From an uncultured Erythrobacter sp. (GTDB lineage Bacteria > Pseudomonadota > Alphaproteobacteria > Sphingomonadales > Sphingomonadaceae): a stretch of DNA of 64,000 nucleotides. Below, piece after piece: positions 18,811 to 27,781 of this stretch. The stretch covers positions 124,001 to 188,000 of the forward strand of contig CAJXJR010000001.1 in the NCBI GenBank assembly GCA_913055155.1, given 5' to 3'. Position 1 is the stretch's first letter. Every line of letters begins with the position of its first letter. The notes below the pieces were generated by a model. It ran no database searches. It was not told where the DNA came from and saw only the letters and a list, made by a program, of their open reading frames with translations. A program made the position numbers and the translations under genes.

Positions 18811-19623
18811 TCAGCTGTCCAGCGCGGCCAGCACCTCGTAAGCCAGCACCGCTGCCGCCACCGCCGCGTTCAGGCTGTCGGCGCGCCCCTTCATCGGCAT
18901 GGTAACGCGCAAGTCGCAGGCCAGTTCGTAGTCCTCCGGCAGGCCTTGCGATTCGTTGCCGACCATGACGAAGCACGGCGCGGCATAGGGCGCGCCGCGA
19001 TAGGGTACGGCTTCGCGCAAGGACGCCGCGACCAGTTGGCCGTCTCCGCCACGCAGCCACGGCAGGAATTCTTGCCAGGTCGCCCGCGCAATCCGTTGCG
19101 TGAACACCGCGCCCATGCTGGCGCGCACGGCCTCCACGCTGAACGGATCGGCGCAGTCGTCCAGCAGGATCAGCCCGCCGGCGCCCACGGCATCGCCTGT
19201 GCGCAGCATGGTGCCGAGGTTGCCCGGGTCTCGAAGGGCTTGGGCCACCAGCCAGATTGTCGCCTTCGAGCGATCAAGCGCAGCCAGCGACGTATCGAAT
19301 TCGGCAAACACGCCCGCCACGCTTTGCGGATTGTCCTTGCCGGTGATCTTGGAAAGGATGTCGGGCCTGGTCACGATGATCTCGCCGCCCACGCTCGCCA
19401 CGGCCTGCTCAAGCGCGTCGACCAGCGGGTGGGGATCGCGGCCTGCAGCCATCACCAGCATTTGCGGCACGTGCCCGCACTCGCGCGCGTCGGTCAGCAG
19501 TCGCAGCCCCTCGGCCAGGAACACACGCTCGCGCTTGCGGTGCTTCTTGTCGCGCAGGCTGCGCAGGTACTTGACCGTGGGATTGGAAAAGCCGGTGATC
19601 TCGCGCCGTATGGGGGCAGGCAT
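18811..19623 (-). CDS. TrmH/SpoU-family RNA 2'-O-methyltransferase
   Basis: A 270-residue SPOUT methyltransferase. An L30e-like RNA-binding substrate domain with RKRERVFLAEGLRLL occupies the N-terminus. The knotted catalytic domain has motif 1 RDPGNLGTMLRTGDAVGA, motif 2 CFVMVGNESQGLP and motif 3 MPMKGRADSLNAAVAAAV. The family methylates ribose 2'-OH in rRNA or tRNA using SAM; the target is not decidable here (RlmB-like or TsnR-like). It overlaps the HPr gene by one base and closes the chvI-to-trmH run. Confidence 0.92.
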   Translation of the reverse strand: MPAPIRREITGFSNPTVKYLRSLRDKKHRKRERVFLAEGLRLLTDARECGHVPQMLVMAAGRDPHPLVDALEQAVASVGGEIIVTRPDILSKITGKDNPQSVAGVFAEFDTSLAALDRSKATIWLVAQALRDPGNLGTMLRTGDAVGAGGLILLDDCADPFSVEAVRASMGAVFTQRIARATWQEFLPWLRGGDGQLVAASLREAVPYRGAPYAAPCFVMVGNESQGLPEDYELACDLRVTMPMKGRADSLNAAVAAAVLAYEVLAALDS

Positions 19624-19898
19624 CAGTCTTCGCCGAACTTGCCTTCGACCAGCGCCACCAGACGGGCCAGGTGCGCCTCTGCATCGCTGCCGGAAACGCG
19701 CAAGGTAACGGTGTCGCCCATGGCGGCGCCCAGCATCATCAGGCCCAGGATCGATCCGCCGCCCGCCGACTGGCCGTCCTTTTCCACCGTGACCTCATGG
19801 CCCTGCATCTCGGCGACGGCAGCCACGAACTTGGCGCTGGCGCGGGCGTGCAGGCCGCGCTTGTTGGGGATGACGACGGGTTGGCTGGCTTCGCTCAT
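19623..19898 (-). CDS. ptsH: Phosphocarrier protein HPr
   Basis: A 91-residue HPr. The phosphorylated histidine is H17 in NKRGLHARASAKF and the regulatory serine is S49 in GGSILGLMMLG, the site used by HPr kinase. Both regulatory sites being intact, and hprK being encoded in the same run, argues for a signalling rather than a sugar-transport role. It lies 12 bases after the EIIA gene and overlaps trmH by one base. The matching enzyme I gene is not in the window. Confidence 0.95.
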   Translation of the reverse strand: MSEASQPVVIPNKRGLHARASAKFVAAVAEMQGHEVTVEKDGQSAGGGSILGLMMLGAAMGDTVTLRVSGSDAEAHLARLVALVEGKFGED

Positions 19899-19910
19899 CG
19901 CGGGCTCCCT

Positions 19911-20315
19911 TCAAGCGTCCTGGCCCAGGAATTCGGAGGCAAGGGTGATGTAGTTGCGGCCCGCCTCGCGCGCGGCGGCGGCGGCCTTTGCCAGCGGCAT
20001 TTCCTTGCGCGCGCCGGCCAGGCGGATCAGCATCGGCAGGTTGATACCCGCGATCACCTCCGTACGGCCCTGTTGCAGCAGCGAGATCGCCAGGTTGGAT
20101 GGCGTGCCGCCGAACAGGTCGGTAAGCAGGATCGCGCCCGAGCCGGTATCGACCTGCTCGATGGCGTCGGCGATTTCCTGCCGCCGTTCTTCCATGTCGT
20201 CGCTGGGGCCGATGCAGATCGTGGCGATCGCATCCTGCTTGCCCACCACGTGTTCCATGGCGGAAACGAATTCCTCGGCCAGGTGACCGTGGGTAACGAG
20301 AATGATGCCGATCAT
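19911..20315 (-). CDS. PTS EIIA component, mannose family
   Basis: A 134-residue EIIA-Man domain. The phospho-accepting histidine is H9 in IGIILVTHGHLAEEF; LLTDLFGGTPSNLA is the family signature. No EIIB, EIIC or EIID is nearby, so this EIIA probably receives phosphate from HPr and regulates partners instead of importing sugar. Alphaproteobacteria commonly carry this gene (manX/ptsM-like) with hprK, chvG and chvI, as here. It precedes ptsH by 12 bases. Confidence 0.94.
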   Translation of the reverse strand: MIGIILVTHGHLAEEFVSAMEHVVGKQDAIATICIGPSDDMEERRQEIADAIEQVDTGSGAILLTDLFGGTPSNLAISLLQQGRTEVIAGINLPMLIRLAGARKEMPLAKAAAAAREAGRNYITLASEFLGQDA

Positions 20316-20370
20316 TGGGGGGTAATGCTCTTTTCGCTCTCAAATTGCGCGGCCAGGTGGGGCAGGTCGG

Positions 20371-21294
20371 TCATGGGTGTTGCGTCCCCTCCACCGGGTC
20401 TTCCGCCCGCGAGGCCAGATTGCGATGCAGGACGGTGGGCGAAAAGCCGCCCTCGCGCAAGACCTGCGCCATCTTCTCGGCGGTGTAGACCGAGCGGTGT
20501 CTCCCGCCGGTACAGCCAAAGGCGATGTTCACGTAGGTCTTGCCCTGCTCGGCATAGTGCGGAAGCAGTTCCAGCAGCAGGTCGCTGATCTTCTCGAAGG
20601 TAGAGGCAAAGACGGCGCTTTTCTCGATGAACTCGCCCACGCCCGCGTCCAGCCCGGTCTGTTCGCGCAGCGCCGGTTCCCAGTGCGGGTTGTCGAGATA
20701 ACGCATGTCGAACACCAGGTCTGCCGTGGGCGGCTTCCCCCTGGCAAACCCGAAGCTGGAGACGGTGACCGTCATCTGCTGCGGCGCGGTCTGCGCGAAC
20801 TGTTCGCGAATCGTCTGCTTCAGGTCGTTGGAGGTGAAATCGGTGGTGTCGATCAGCACGTCGGCCCAGCGGCGAAGGGGCGCCAGCAATTCGCGCTCTG
20901 CCGCAATGCCGGATGATGCCGGCAGGTCGCCCGCCAGGAAATGGCGGCGGCGCGTCTCGTTGAAGCGGCGTTCCAGCTCGTGCCCGGCGCAATCGAGGAA
21001 CAGCGTGGTAATGGAAAGGCCATCCTTCTCCACCCATTTCTTTACCTGGGCGATGATGTCGGCCGGCACGAAGCCGCGCGTGCGGCAGTCGAACCCGATT
21101 GCCAGCGCGCCGCCACCCGCATCGGGGCCCACCAGCCGCTTGAGCAGCCGGATGGGGAAGTTGTCGATCGATTCCAAGCCCAGGTCTTCCAGCTCGCGCA
21201 GGGCGGTGGTCTTTCCTGCGCCCAGCATGCCGGTCACCAGCAGGATATGCTGTTGCGGTTTGCCGCTGGCGGTCGAGGCCGTGTCACTTGCCAT
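20371..21294 (-). CDS. rapZ: RNase adapter protein RapZ
   Basis: A RapZ/YvcJ-family protein of 307 residues from the ATG at 21294 (a TTG at 21324 would add ten). The N-terminal P-loop is VTGMLGAGKTTALRELED; the central D-rich IDTTDFTSNDLKQTIREQF and the C-terminal NIAFGCTGGRHRSVYTAE (phosphofructokinase-like domain) are diagnostic. In E. coli RapZ guides RNase E to the sRNA GlmZ and senses glucosamine-6-phosphate; in other bacteria targets differ. Its place between hprK and the EIIA gene links it to the PTS branch. Confidence 0.95.
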   Translation of the reverse strand: MASDTASTASGKPQQHILLVTGMLGAGKTTALRELEDLGLESIDNFPIRLLKRLVGPDAGGGALAIGFDCRTRGFVPADIIAQVKKWVEKDGLSITTLFLDCAGHELERRFNETRRRHFLAGDLPASSGIAAERELLAPLRRWADVLIDTTDFTSNDLKQTIREQFAQTAPQQMTVTVSSFGFARGKPPTADLVFDMRYLDNPHWEPALREQTGLDAGVGEFIEKSAVFASTFEKISDLLLELLPHYAEQGKTYVNIAFGCTGGRHRSVYTAEKMAQVLREGGFSPTVLHRNLASRAEDPVEGTQHP

Positions 21295-21353
21295 GGCGGC
21301 ACGCTGTGCGCGTTTGGCAGGCAAATGTGAAGAGGGACTTTGGCAGGGCGCGA

Positions 21354-21773
21354 CTAGTCGAGCCCGTGCATTTCCAACGCTGCCTCTGCCCGCAAGGCCA
21401 GGAACGGCGTGTCGGGATAAAGATCCACCTGCGGCACTTCGCGGCCCAGCAGCACGGCGCTGCCGTGGCCCAGCGGCAGGCGTTCGGCCTCGCTCGCCAG
21501 GTTGATGACGATGGCCACGGGCGCGCGGGCGGTGGGCACTTCCAGCAGGCCGACATTGCGAATCTCGATCAGCCCTTCGGTGTTCGGCGGCGGGGTGGCG
21601 ACCACCAGTTCGCCTACCTGTGCCAGCGTCACCCCGTCGTCGCCAATCAGTTCTGCACCGCGGTCCATCAGCGCCAGCGCCAGGCTGGATTTGCCGCTGC
21701 CCGAAGGCCCGGTGATCAGCATGCCGCGCCCGCGCATGGCCACACAGCTGACATTGGCAATTACTTCACTCAT
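21354..21773 (-). CDS. hprK: HPr kinase/phosphorylase, short alphaproteobacterial form
   Basis: A 139-residue protein equal to the catalytic C-terminal half of HprK. The Walker A loop is TGPSGSGKSSLAL at about 21-33, followed by GAELIGDDGVTL and IEIRNVGLLEVP, the HprK catalytic segments. The N-terminal domain of the firmicute enzyme is missing, which is normal for alphaproteobacteria. It would phosphorylate or dephosphorylate HPr on S49. It begins ten bases after chvG, so sensor kinase and HPr kinase are almost certainly cotranscribed. Confidence 0.93.
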   Translation of the reverse strand: MSEVIANVSCVAMRGRGMLITGPSGSGKSSLALALMDRGAELIGDDGVTLAQVGELVVATPPPNTEGLIEIRNVGLLEVPTARAPVAIVINLASEAERLPLGHGSAVLLGREVPQVDLYPDTPFLALRAEAALEMHGLD

Positions 21774-21783
21774 TTTCCGGGGC

Positions 21784-23352
21784 TCACGCGGCTGGCAGTT
21801 CAAGGACAAGGCAGGCCCCGCCCAGCGGCGCGGACGTTTCCGCCACGGTCAGGCTGCCGTCATGCGCTTCGGCAATCGTGCGCCCGATGGCAAGCCCCAG
21901 GCCGGAGTGATTGCCATATTCCTCGCCTTCGGGGCGGTGCGAGTGGAAGCGGCGGAACACCTTTTCGCGCTCGGCTGCTGGGATGCCGGGGCCTTCGTCG
22001 CAGACAGTGGCACTGACCCGGCCATTGGCGCGGGCGATGGTGACGACGATGCGGCCCCCTTCGGGCGAGAACGAGACGGCATTGTCGATCAGGTTTTCCG
22101 CCACGCGTTCAAGCCGGAAGGGCACGCCCATCACCAGGTCGCTGCTGGTCTTGCGGTCGATCACGATGGTGCAGCCGCGGTTCTCGCTGCGCTCAATCTT
22201 GCGGGCCACGACATTACCGAACAGCTGGCCCAGTTCGACTGGCTCGAAAGTGGCGCGGCTAAGCTCGGCATCGATACGGCTGGCTTCGGAGATTTCCGAC
22301 ACCAGGCGATCTATTCGCCGCACGTCGTGCGCGGCGATATCGACCAGCTGCGCGCGCAACTGCGGGTCTTCCGCCTTGGGCAGCGATTCGGTGGCGCTGC
22401 GCAAGCTGGCAAGCGGGTTCTTGATCTCGTGCGCGACATCCGCGGCGAAGGCTTCCACCGCGTCGATGCGGTGGCGCAGGGTAGCGGTCATGTCGGACAC
22501 CGCGCGGGCCAGCATGCCGATCTCGTCCTCGCGCTCGTCCATGCGCGGTACTTCGACCTCGCGCTCGCGCCCCAGCCGCACGCGCGAAGTGGCGCGCACC
22601 AGCCGCCGCAGCGGTTCGATGATGGTGTTGGCGAGGTACAGCGAGAGGATGGTGGAGACCGCCAGCGCCAGCAGGATGATCGTCATCAGGCTGGAGCGCG
22701 CATTGCGCACGGCCTGGGTGATGTCGGCGGCATTGCGCGTGGTCAGCAGGCTGGCGCCATTGATGCCCACGGGCGCTGCGGCGTTGATAACCGGCGTGCC
22801 ATCGGGCGCGCGGCGCAGTTCGATCTGGGTCAGCCCCTGCTGGCGCACACGGGCAAGCTCGGGCCACAAGTCGGCGGCGGTGCCTTCCGGCTCCTCGTAA
22901 GGCGGCGGGGAAGGGGCGCCGACGGCGAAGTTCACCGCATTGTCGGTCCACCGGGCCAGGTCTTCCACGAAAGGTTCGGCGACGGGGTCGTCGAAGGTGA
23001 AGCTTGGTTCGTCCAGCTCGAAACTGTCGGCGATCATCGCGCCTGTGCCATCGTACATGCGCAGTCGCATGCGCTGTTCGCGGCCGATCTGGCTCAGCAG
23101 TGCCTCCTGCCGTTCGCGCGTGGCGCCGGCGAGTGCCTCTGCCGTGATCTGCGCTTCGATACGGGCCAGCTTGAAGCGTTCGTCGAGCAATTGCCGGCGA
23201 TAGGAATCGAGGAAGAACAGGCTGCCCGCCAGCACCAGCAGCGGGATCAGGTTGACGAACAGGATGCGCGTGGTGAGCGATCGTCCCATGGGGAAGGGCA
23301 GCCGCTCCAGCCGGCCCGGCTGCAACCTGCCGTCGCTGCTCTGGTCAGCCAT
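21784..23352 (-). CDS. chvG: Sensor histidine kinase ChvG
   Basis: A 522-residue ChvG/ExoS-type sensor. Membrane helices at about 29-50 and 221-245 flank a periplasmic domain of about 170 residues; a HAMP domain follows. The phosphorylated histidine is H308 in [18 protein letters not shown]; the ATP-binding N, G1 and G2 boxes are [20 protein letters not shown] and [17 protein letters not shown]. ChvG-ChvI responds to acid and cell-envelope stress in related bacteria. The start at 23352 overlaps the end of chvI by eight bases. Confidence 0.95.
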   Translation of the reverse strand: MADQSSDGRLQPGRLERLPFPMGRSLTTRILFVNLIPLLVLAGSLFFLDSYRRQLLDERFKLARIEAQITAEALAGATRERQEALLSQIGREQRMRLRMYDGTGAMIADSFELDEPSFTFDDPVAEPFVEDLARWTDNAVNFAVGAPSPPPYEEPEGTAADLWPELARVRQQGLTQIELRRAPDGTPVINAAAPVGINGASLLTTRNAADITQAVRNARSSLMTIILLALAVSTILSLYLANTIIEPLRRLVRATSRVRLGREREVEVPRMDEREDEIGMLARAVSDMTATLRHRIDAVEAFAADVAHEIKNPLASLRSATESLPKAEDPQLRAQLVDIAAHDVRRIDRLVSEISEASRIDAELSRATFEPVELGQLFGNVVARKIERSENRGCTIVIDRKTSSDLVMGVPFRLERVAENLIDNAVSFSPEGGRIVVTIARANGRVSATVCDEGPGIPAAEREKVFRRFHSHRPEGEEYGNHSGLGLAIGRTIAEAHDGSLTVAETSAPLGGACLVLELPAA

Positions 23353-24115
23353 CGGAGAAGCTGTAGCCTGCGCCGTAAAGCGTCTCGATCGCGCCGAAAT
23401 CCGGGTCGACCGCGCGGAACTTTCGCCGCAGCCGCTTGATGTGCGAATCGACCGTGCGATCGTCGACGAAGACATCGTCCGGGTAGGCCGCATCCATCAG
23501 CTGGTTGCGGCTCTTGATAACGCCGGGGCGGATCGCCAGCGCTTCCAGGATCAGGAATTCGGTAACCGTCAGGCTTACGGCCTTGCCATCCCAGGTGACC
23601 TGGTGCCGCGCCGGGTCCATGGCCAGACGCCCGCGCACGATCACCTCGGTCTGGGCAGTGGGCATCGGGGCAGCGCCTTCGCTGGTTTCCGCCAGCGGCG
23701 CGGCGCGGCGCAGGATCGCACGGATGCGGGCCAGCAACAGGCGCTGGCTGAACGGCTTGGCGATATAGTCGTCCGCGCCCATCGCCAGGCCGGCTTCCTC
23801 ATCCTCCTCCTGGTCCTTGCTGGTCAGGAAGATCACCGGCAGGTCGGACGATTCGCGCAGTTTCTGCAGCAGTTCCATCCCGTCCATGCGCGGCATCTTG
23901 ATGTCGAACACGGCCAGGTCGGGGGGATTCTGCAGCAGTGCGGCAAGCGCAGCTTCGCCGTCGGAGTAGACGCGCGTGGCGTAACCTTCGGCCTGCAGGG
24001 CGATGGAAAGCGTGGTCAGGATGTTGCGGTCGTCATCGACCAGGGCGATCGTGCGCTGGCCGTCTGCCGCAGAATTCTGCGCTTCGGTGGCGGAGCTTTC
24101 CTGAGCTTGCGTCAT
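23345..24115 (-). CDS. chvI: Response regulator ChvI
   Basis: A 256-residue OmpR-family regulator. The receiver has the acidic pair in ALVDDDRN, phospho-acceptor D71 in [12 protein letters not shown], the T/S in FLTSKDQ and the lysine in YIAKPFSQ. The winged-helix output domain spans about 150-250 with [16 protein letters not shown]. It is the first gene of the minus-strand run and is divergent from pckA. In related bacteria ChvI controls pckA and envelope genes; three CAACCGGT boxes in the shared upstream region are candidate sites. Confidence 0.95.
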   Translation of the reverse strand: MTQAQESSATEAQNSAADGQRTIALVDDDRNILTTLSIALQAEGYATRVYSDGEAALAALLQNPPDLAVFDIKMPRMDGMELLQKLRESSDLPVIFLTSKDQEEDEEAGLAMGADDYIAKPFSQRLLLARIRAILRRAAPLAETSEGAAPMPTAQTEVIVRGRLAMDPARHQVTWDGKAVSLTVTEFLILEALAIRPGVIKSRNQLMDAAYPDDVFVDDRTVDSHIKRLRRKFRAVDPDFGAIETLYGAGYSFSDG

Positions 24116-24162
24116 GCGTTTCCTTGCCTCTCGCCGGGCGTAATCGCTTGCTTTCTGCCTGA

Positions 24163-24324
24163 CAACCGGTGGGGTGCAAGAGGGTGCGCGCAACCGGTCA
24201 CAATGGCAACGATTTCCGGACATAATCAAAGACGAAGGGGCAAATTGACGATATCGGGATTGCCCCCTATGCGGACGCCACAAGGCGCGTGCTTCGCCAT
24301 GCGCGCCCCGTATCTGACCGGTTG
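24163..24324. promoter_or_regulatory. Three CAACCGGT boxes between chvI and pckA
   Basis: CAACCGGT occurs at 24163-24170 and 24191-24198 in direct orientation, 28 bases apart, and as its reverse complement ACCGGTTG at 24317-24324, just before the pckA ribosome-binding site. The 219-base region serves both divergent genes. Repetition of one eight-mer three times in so short a stretch suggests a shared operator, possibly ChvI autoregulation and pckA control. The binding protein is inferred. Confidence 0.42.
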
Positions 24325-24334
24325 AGGAGCCAAC

Positions 24335-25945
24335 GTGTCACATCCGCTTTCCAAGTCGCTGTCCGAGCAGGGCATCGCGACTAACGCCACCCTTCATCCC
24401 AACCTGGGCACGCCCGCACTGGTGGAACATGCCATCGCCAAGGGCGAGGGCAAGCTGACCAAGCACGGCGCACTGCTGGTCGATACCGGCAAGTTCACCG
24501 GCCGCAGCGTGAAGGACAAGTTCATCGTGCGCGATGCCGTGACCGAGGACACGATCGACTGGGGCGCCATCAACCAGCCGATGGCGGGTGAGCACTGGGC
24601 GAACCTGAAGGCCGATTTCCTGGCCGCCGTGGAAGCGCAGGACGAGCTTTACGTTGCCGACCTGTTCGGTGGCAGCCAGCCGGAATACCGCGTGAACGTG
24701 CGCGTGATTACCCAGATGGCCTGGCACAACCTGTTCGCACGCACCCTGCTGGTGCGTCCCTCGGCAGAGGAACTGGCGGGCTTCGATCCCGAATACACCA
24801 TCATCAACCTGCCCAGCTTCAAGGCCGATCCGGAACGCCACGGCTGCCGCAGCGACACCGTGATCGCGGTGAACTTCACCGAAAAGCTGATCCTGATCGG
24901 CAACACCGAATATTCGGGCGAGATGAAGAAGGGCGTGTTCGGCCTGCTCAACTTCCTGCTGCCCGCGCAGGGCGTGATGCCGATGCACTGTTCCGCCAAC
25001 ATCGGCGCCGACGGCAAGAGCGCGATCTTCTTCGGCCTGTCGGGCACCGGCAAGACCACGCTTTCGGCTGACGCCAGCCGCACCCTGATCGGCGATGACG
25101 AGCATGGCTGGTCGGACGAGGCCGTCTTCAACTTCGAAGGCGGCTGCTACGCCAAGATGATCAACCTTTCGGCTGAAGGCGAGCCGGAGATCTATGCCAC
25201 GACCAAGATGTTCGGCACGATCATCGAGAACGTGACCATGGACGAGGACACCCGCGAGCTCGACTTCACCGACGGCAGCAAGACCGAGAACACCCGCGGC
25301 GCCTACCCGATCGAATTCATTCCCAACACCTCGGAAAAGAACCTCGGCCCGGCACCATCGAACGTCATCATGCTGACCGCCGATGCCTTCGGCGTGCTGC
25401 CCCCGATCGCGAGGCTGACCGCCGACCAGGCCATGTACTACTTCCTCTCGGGCTACACCGCCAAGGTGGCCGGCACCGAAATCGGCGTGACCGAGCCGGA
25501 AGCGACCTTCAGCACCTGCTTCGGCGCTGCGTTCATGCCGCGTCACCCGTCGGTCTACGGCAACCTGCTGAAGGAACGCATCGCCAAGAGCAACGTGCAG
25601 TGCTGGCTGTTCAATACCGGCTGGACCGGCGGCAAGTACGGCGTGGGCCATCGCATGCCGATCAAGGCGACGCGCGGCCTGCTCAACGCCGTGCTCGACG
25701 GCAAGATGGACGAGGTGGAGTTCCGCAAGGACCCCAACTTCGGCTTCGACGTGCCGGTTCATGTCCCCGCTCTGGACGAAGCCGGCATCGACCAAAGCGT
25801 GCTCGATCCGCGCAGCACCTGGGCCGACAAGGACGAGTACGACGCCACCGCGCAAAAGCTGGTGGACCTGTTTGTCGAAAACTTCCGCCAGTTCGCCGAC
25901 CATGTCGACGAAGGCGTTCGCCAGGCAGCCCCGCAGGCTGCCTGA
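24335..25945 (+). CDS. pckA: Phosphoenolpyruvate carboxykinase (ATP)
   Basis: A 536-residue ATP-dependent PEPCK, the entry enzyme of gluconeogenesis (oxaloacetate to PEP). The kinase-1 P-loop is [14 protein letters not shown] and the metal-binding segment is [13 protein letters not shown] signatures such as [12 protein letters not shown] and [11 protein letters not shown] are complete. The start is GTG with GAGGAG nine bases upstream. It is divergent from chvI, an arrangement conserved in alphaproteobacteria, and its product PEP is the phosphate donor of the PTS branch encoded opposite. A strong terminator follows. Confidence 0.97.
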   Translation: MSHPLSKSLSEQGIATNATLHPNLGTPALVEHAIAKGEGKLTKHGALLVDTGKFTGRSVKDKFIVRDAVTEDTIDWGAINQPMAGEHWANLKADFLAAVEAQDELYVADLFGGSQPEYRVNVRVITQMAWHNLFARTLLVRPSAEELAGFDPEYTIINLPSFKADPERHGCRSDTVIAVNFTEKLILIGNTEYSGEMKKGVFGLLNFLLPAQGVMPMHCSANIGADGKSAIFFGLSGTGKTTLSADASRTLIGDDEHGWSDEAVFNFEGGCYAKMINLSAEGEPEIYATTKMFGTIIENVTMDEDTRELDFTDGSKTENTRGAYPIEFIPNTSEKNLGPAPSNVIMLTADAFGVLPPIARLTADQAMYYFLSGYTAKVAGTEIGVTEPEATFSTCFGAAFMPRHPSVYGNLLKERIAKSNVQCWLFNTGWTGGKYGVGHRMPIKATRGLLNAVLDGKMDEVEFRKDPNFGFDVPVHVPALDEAGIDQSVLDPRSTWADKDEYDATAQKLVDLFVENFRQFADHVDEGVRQAAPQAA

Positions 25946-25970
25946 CACACCCGGCTTATCGTTGGAGAGG

Positions 25971-26010
25971 AGGACCCCGCACGGCGAAAGCCGGAGCGGG
26001 GTCTTTATTG
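25971..26010 (+). terminator. Terminator after pckA
   Basis: A two-part hairpin: outer stem GACCCCGC (25973-25980) with GCGGGGTC (25996-26003), inner stem CGGC (25982-25985) with GCCG (25990-25993) closing a GAAA tetraloop, then TTTATT. It lies 26 bases after the pckA stop codon. Confidence 0.88.
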
Positions 26011-26065
26011 TGTCGCAAGAGCGGCTTAGGGTGCGTCTCCGACACGACTCCAAGGAGATGAGACC

Positions 26066-26422
26066 ATGAGCATGCTTGACGGTATCCTGCGCAATATTGC
26101 CGGTTCGCCCGACGACGTGGCCAACCTGGCCGAGAAGGTGGGTATCGATCCTGCCGTGGCCGAGCGCGCCATCGCCACGCTGGGGCAGACGCACCAGATG
26201 CAGGGCGACACGGTGGAACTGGCATCGGCCCGCACCGGCCTCGATACCGGTGTGCTCAGCCAGATCGTGCAACAGATCGGCGGCGAAGGTTCGCTGGGCG
26301 AATTCGCCAATGCCATCAAGAACGATCCGTCCAGCCTGGTGGGCATCCTCGACCAGGACGGCGACGGCAACCCGCTGGACGATATTGCAGGCATGGCGGG
26401 CAAGCTGTTCGGCCGGGACTGA
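26066..26422 (+). CDS. DUF937/YidB-like protein
   Basis: A 118-residue soluble protein without signal peptide or membrane helix. Its helical repeats (VANLAEKVGIDPAVAERAIATLG) and C-terminal LDQDGDGNPLDDIAGMAG agree with DUF937-type proteins. The DxDxDG segment looks like a calcium-binding loop, although the usual twelfth-position glutamate is absent. The function is unknown. AAGGAG lies at good distance before the ATG. It is monocistronic and follows the pckA terminator. Confidence 0.75.
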   Translation: MSMLDGILRNIAGSPDDVANLAEKVGIDPAVAERAIATLGQTHQMQGDTVELASARTGLDTGVLSQIVQQIGGEGSLGEFANAIKNDPSSLVGILDQDGDGNPLDDIAGMAGKLFGRD

Positions 26423-26439
26423 GGGCGGTGAACCCGACG

Positions 26440-26598
26440 TCAGGCAGCCATCACGGAATAGACGCTGCCGTACAGACCCAGGCCTAACAGCATGGCGGCG
26501 CCTCCCTTCGTGGTGAGGCGTTGCCAGCGCACTTTCGAATCCGGCACGATGAGCAGGAGCAGCAGTCCTGTTGCACCGACAACCACGTAATTCATCAT
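26440..26598 (-). CDS. Small membrane protein, unknown
   Basis: A 52-residue peptide with two predicted membrane helices (VVVGATGLLLLLIVP and MLLGLGLYGSVYSVMAA) separated by a short basic loop SKVRWQRLTTKGG. The start may be either ATG of the MM pair (26598 or 26595); a longer frame upstream has no coding character. AGGTGCGACC lies upstream but the Shine-Dalgarno is weak. No family is recognised. Confidence 0.55.
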   Translation of the reverse strand: MMNYVVVGATGLLLLLIVPDSKVRWQRLTTKGGAAMLLGLGLYGSVYSVMAA

Positions 26599-26662
26599 GG
26601 TGGTCGCACCTTTCCTGTGTGATCGTGCAATAAGTGCGTCGGGCTGGTTAATGTCGGCTTGC

Positions 26663-26755
26663 GTAAGGCGGTTAAGCCGCTGCCAACCATCTTGACGGTT
26701 CAATGCACAGGCAAGTTTCCGGCCGCCGCGGCACGCCAGTGGTGAACCGCCTTAC
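26663..26755. repeat. Long-range 11-base inverted repeat, no gene
   Basis: GTAAGGCGGTT (26663-26673) pairs perfectly with AACCGCCTTAC (26745-26755) across a 71-base core in the gap between the small membrane protein and the deacetylase gene. The sequence could fold as a long stem with a branched loop. No coding frame fits. It could be a small structured RNA, a relic of a short mobile element, or chance. Confidence 0.3.
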
Positions 26756-26782
26756 CAAGGTCATCGGCAGGTTCTGCCCGCG

Positions 26783-27751
26783 CTAGCCGTATAGCGCGTT
26801 GGCGACGGCCTGTTCGATCATGCGCGTGCCGTTCAGCAGCGGGGTTGCGGGCAATACCTCGACCGGCTCCTGCTCGCCCGCAAGGCGCGGGGGGCGCGCG
26901 GCATAGGTGGCCGTCTCTACGCCTTTCATCGAGGCGACCTTTCCGCATAACTTTTCGAACCGGTTGGCAACGATCCTGTTGATGCGCGTGCGCTGGCGGC
27001 ACAGCAGTTCGAAGCCGTGCGAGACGACGGTGAAGCTGTCCTGTCCGTTGTCGCGCGCGTGGCGCAGGGCGGCCACGATCTCGCGATAGGAAAGCGCCGT
27101 GATCTGGGCATGGCGCAGGCCGCCAAAGGCATCGCCGATGCAGCCGATGGGCACTTCGACAACGCCGTGGCGACGCATGGGGCCGCGATCGTCGGCGGTC
27201 AGGGCGATTTCGCAGCTGCCGTCCATCAGGCCGGGGGGATGGCTGCTGTCATAACCGATGCCGACTGCCGCCAGCGCGCGCAGGGTATCGTCGTTGGCGC
27301 CATAGTTCCCCGCGCGAAAGGCGATCGGGCGGGGCGCGCCGGCATCCATCAGGAAACCTGTCGCCAGCTCCAGCAATTCGCACTGTTCGTCGAAGGAAAA
27401 GTCCTTGATGTTCGGGCCCTTGCTGGCGCCCAGCGGATTGGCCTCTCCGGCCAGGGCCAGCCATTCGGTGTGCAGGTGCAACTGCACGTCGTGGCCGCGT
27501 TTCAGGATCGGTTCGACCACGTCGGCCACGGCGCCGGTGCCCCACAGCAGCGCGGGCATGGGGTCGACGAAGAAGACGGCTTTCAGGCCATGGCGGTCGA
27601 ACACGTCCATCTGGTGAAACACGCCGACATCGCCATCCGGCGTCGCGCCGCGGATCGCGCGATCGAAATTCGCGGCGCGCGAACCGGGCCCGTGCTTTGC
27701 CGTGAAGCCGGATTCGTATTCGGTATCGATGGTGACGTAGAGCGAAACCAT
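26783..27751 (-). CDS. Polysaccharide deacetylase (NodB-like) family protein
   Basis: A 322-residue protein of the carbohydrate esterase 4 superfamily in its WalW-like cytoplasmic branch. Metal and catalytic elements are the N-terminal TIDTEYE, the HLHTEW metal histidines near 93 and FRAGNYGANDDTLRAL with the conserved arginine near 144. There is no signal peptide. The family removes N- or O-acetyl groups from glycans; cytoplasmic members are often found in polysaccharide gene clusters, but the neighbours here do not reveal a substrate. Start ATG at 27751. Confidence 0.86.
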   Translation of the reverse strand: MVSLYVTIDTEYESGFTAKHGPGSRAANFDRAIRGATPDGDVGVFHQMDVFDRHGLKAVFFVDPMPALLWGTGAVADVVEPILKRGHDVQLHLHTEWLALAGEANPLGASKGPNIKDFSFDEQCELLELATGFLMDAGAPRPIAFRAGNYGANDDTLRALAAVGIGYDSSHPPGLMDGSCEIALTADDRGPMRRHGVVEVPIGCIGDAFGGLRHAQITALSYREIVAALRHARDNGQDSFTVVSHGFELLCRQRTRINRIVANRFEKLCGKVASMKGVETATYAARPPRLAGEQEPVEVLPATPLLNGTRMIEQAVANALYG

Positions 27752-27781
27752 GCCCCGTGCCCTAGCAGGGCCGGGTTAATC

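Noticed and set aside
24338-26272. A 644-codon minus-strand open frame opposite pckA
   Set aside because: It is a shadow of pckA with His/Val/Gly-rich translation typical of antisense high-G+C frames. It also runs through the pckA terminator.
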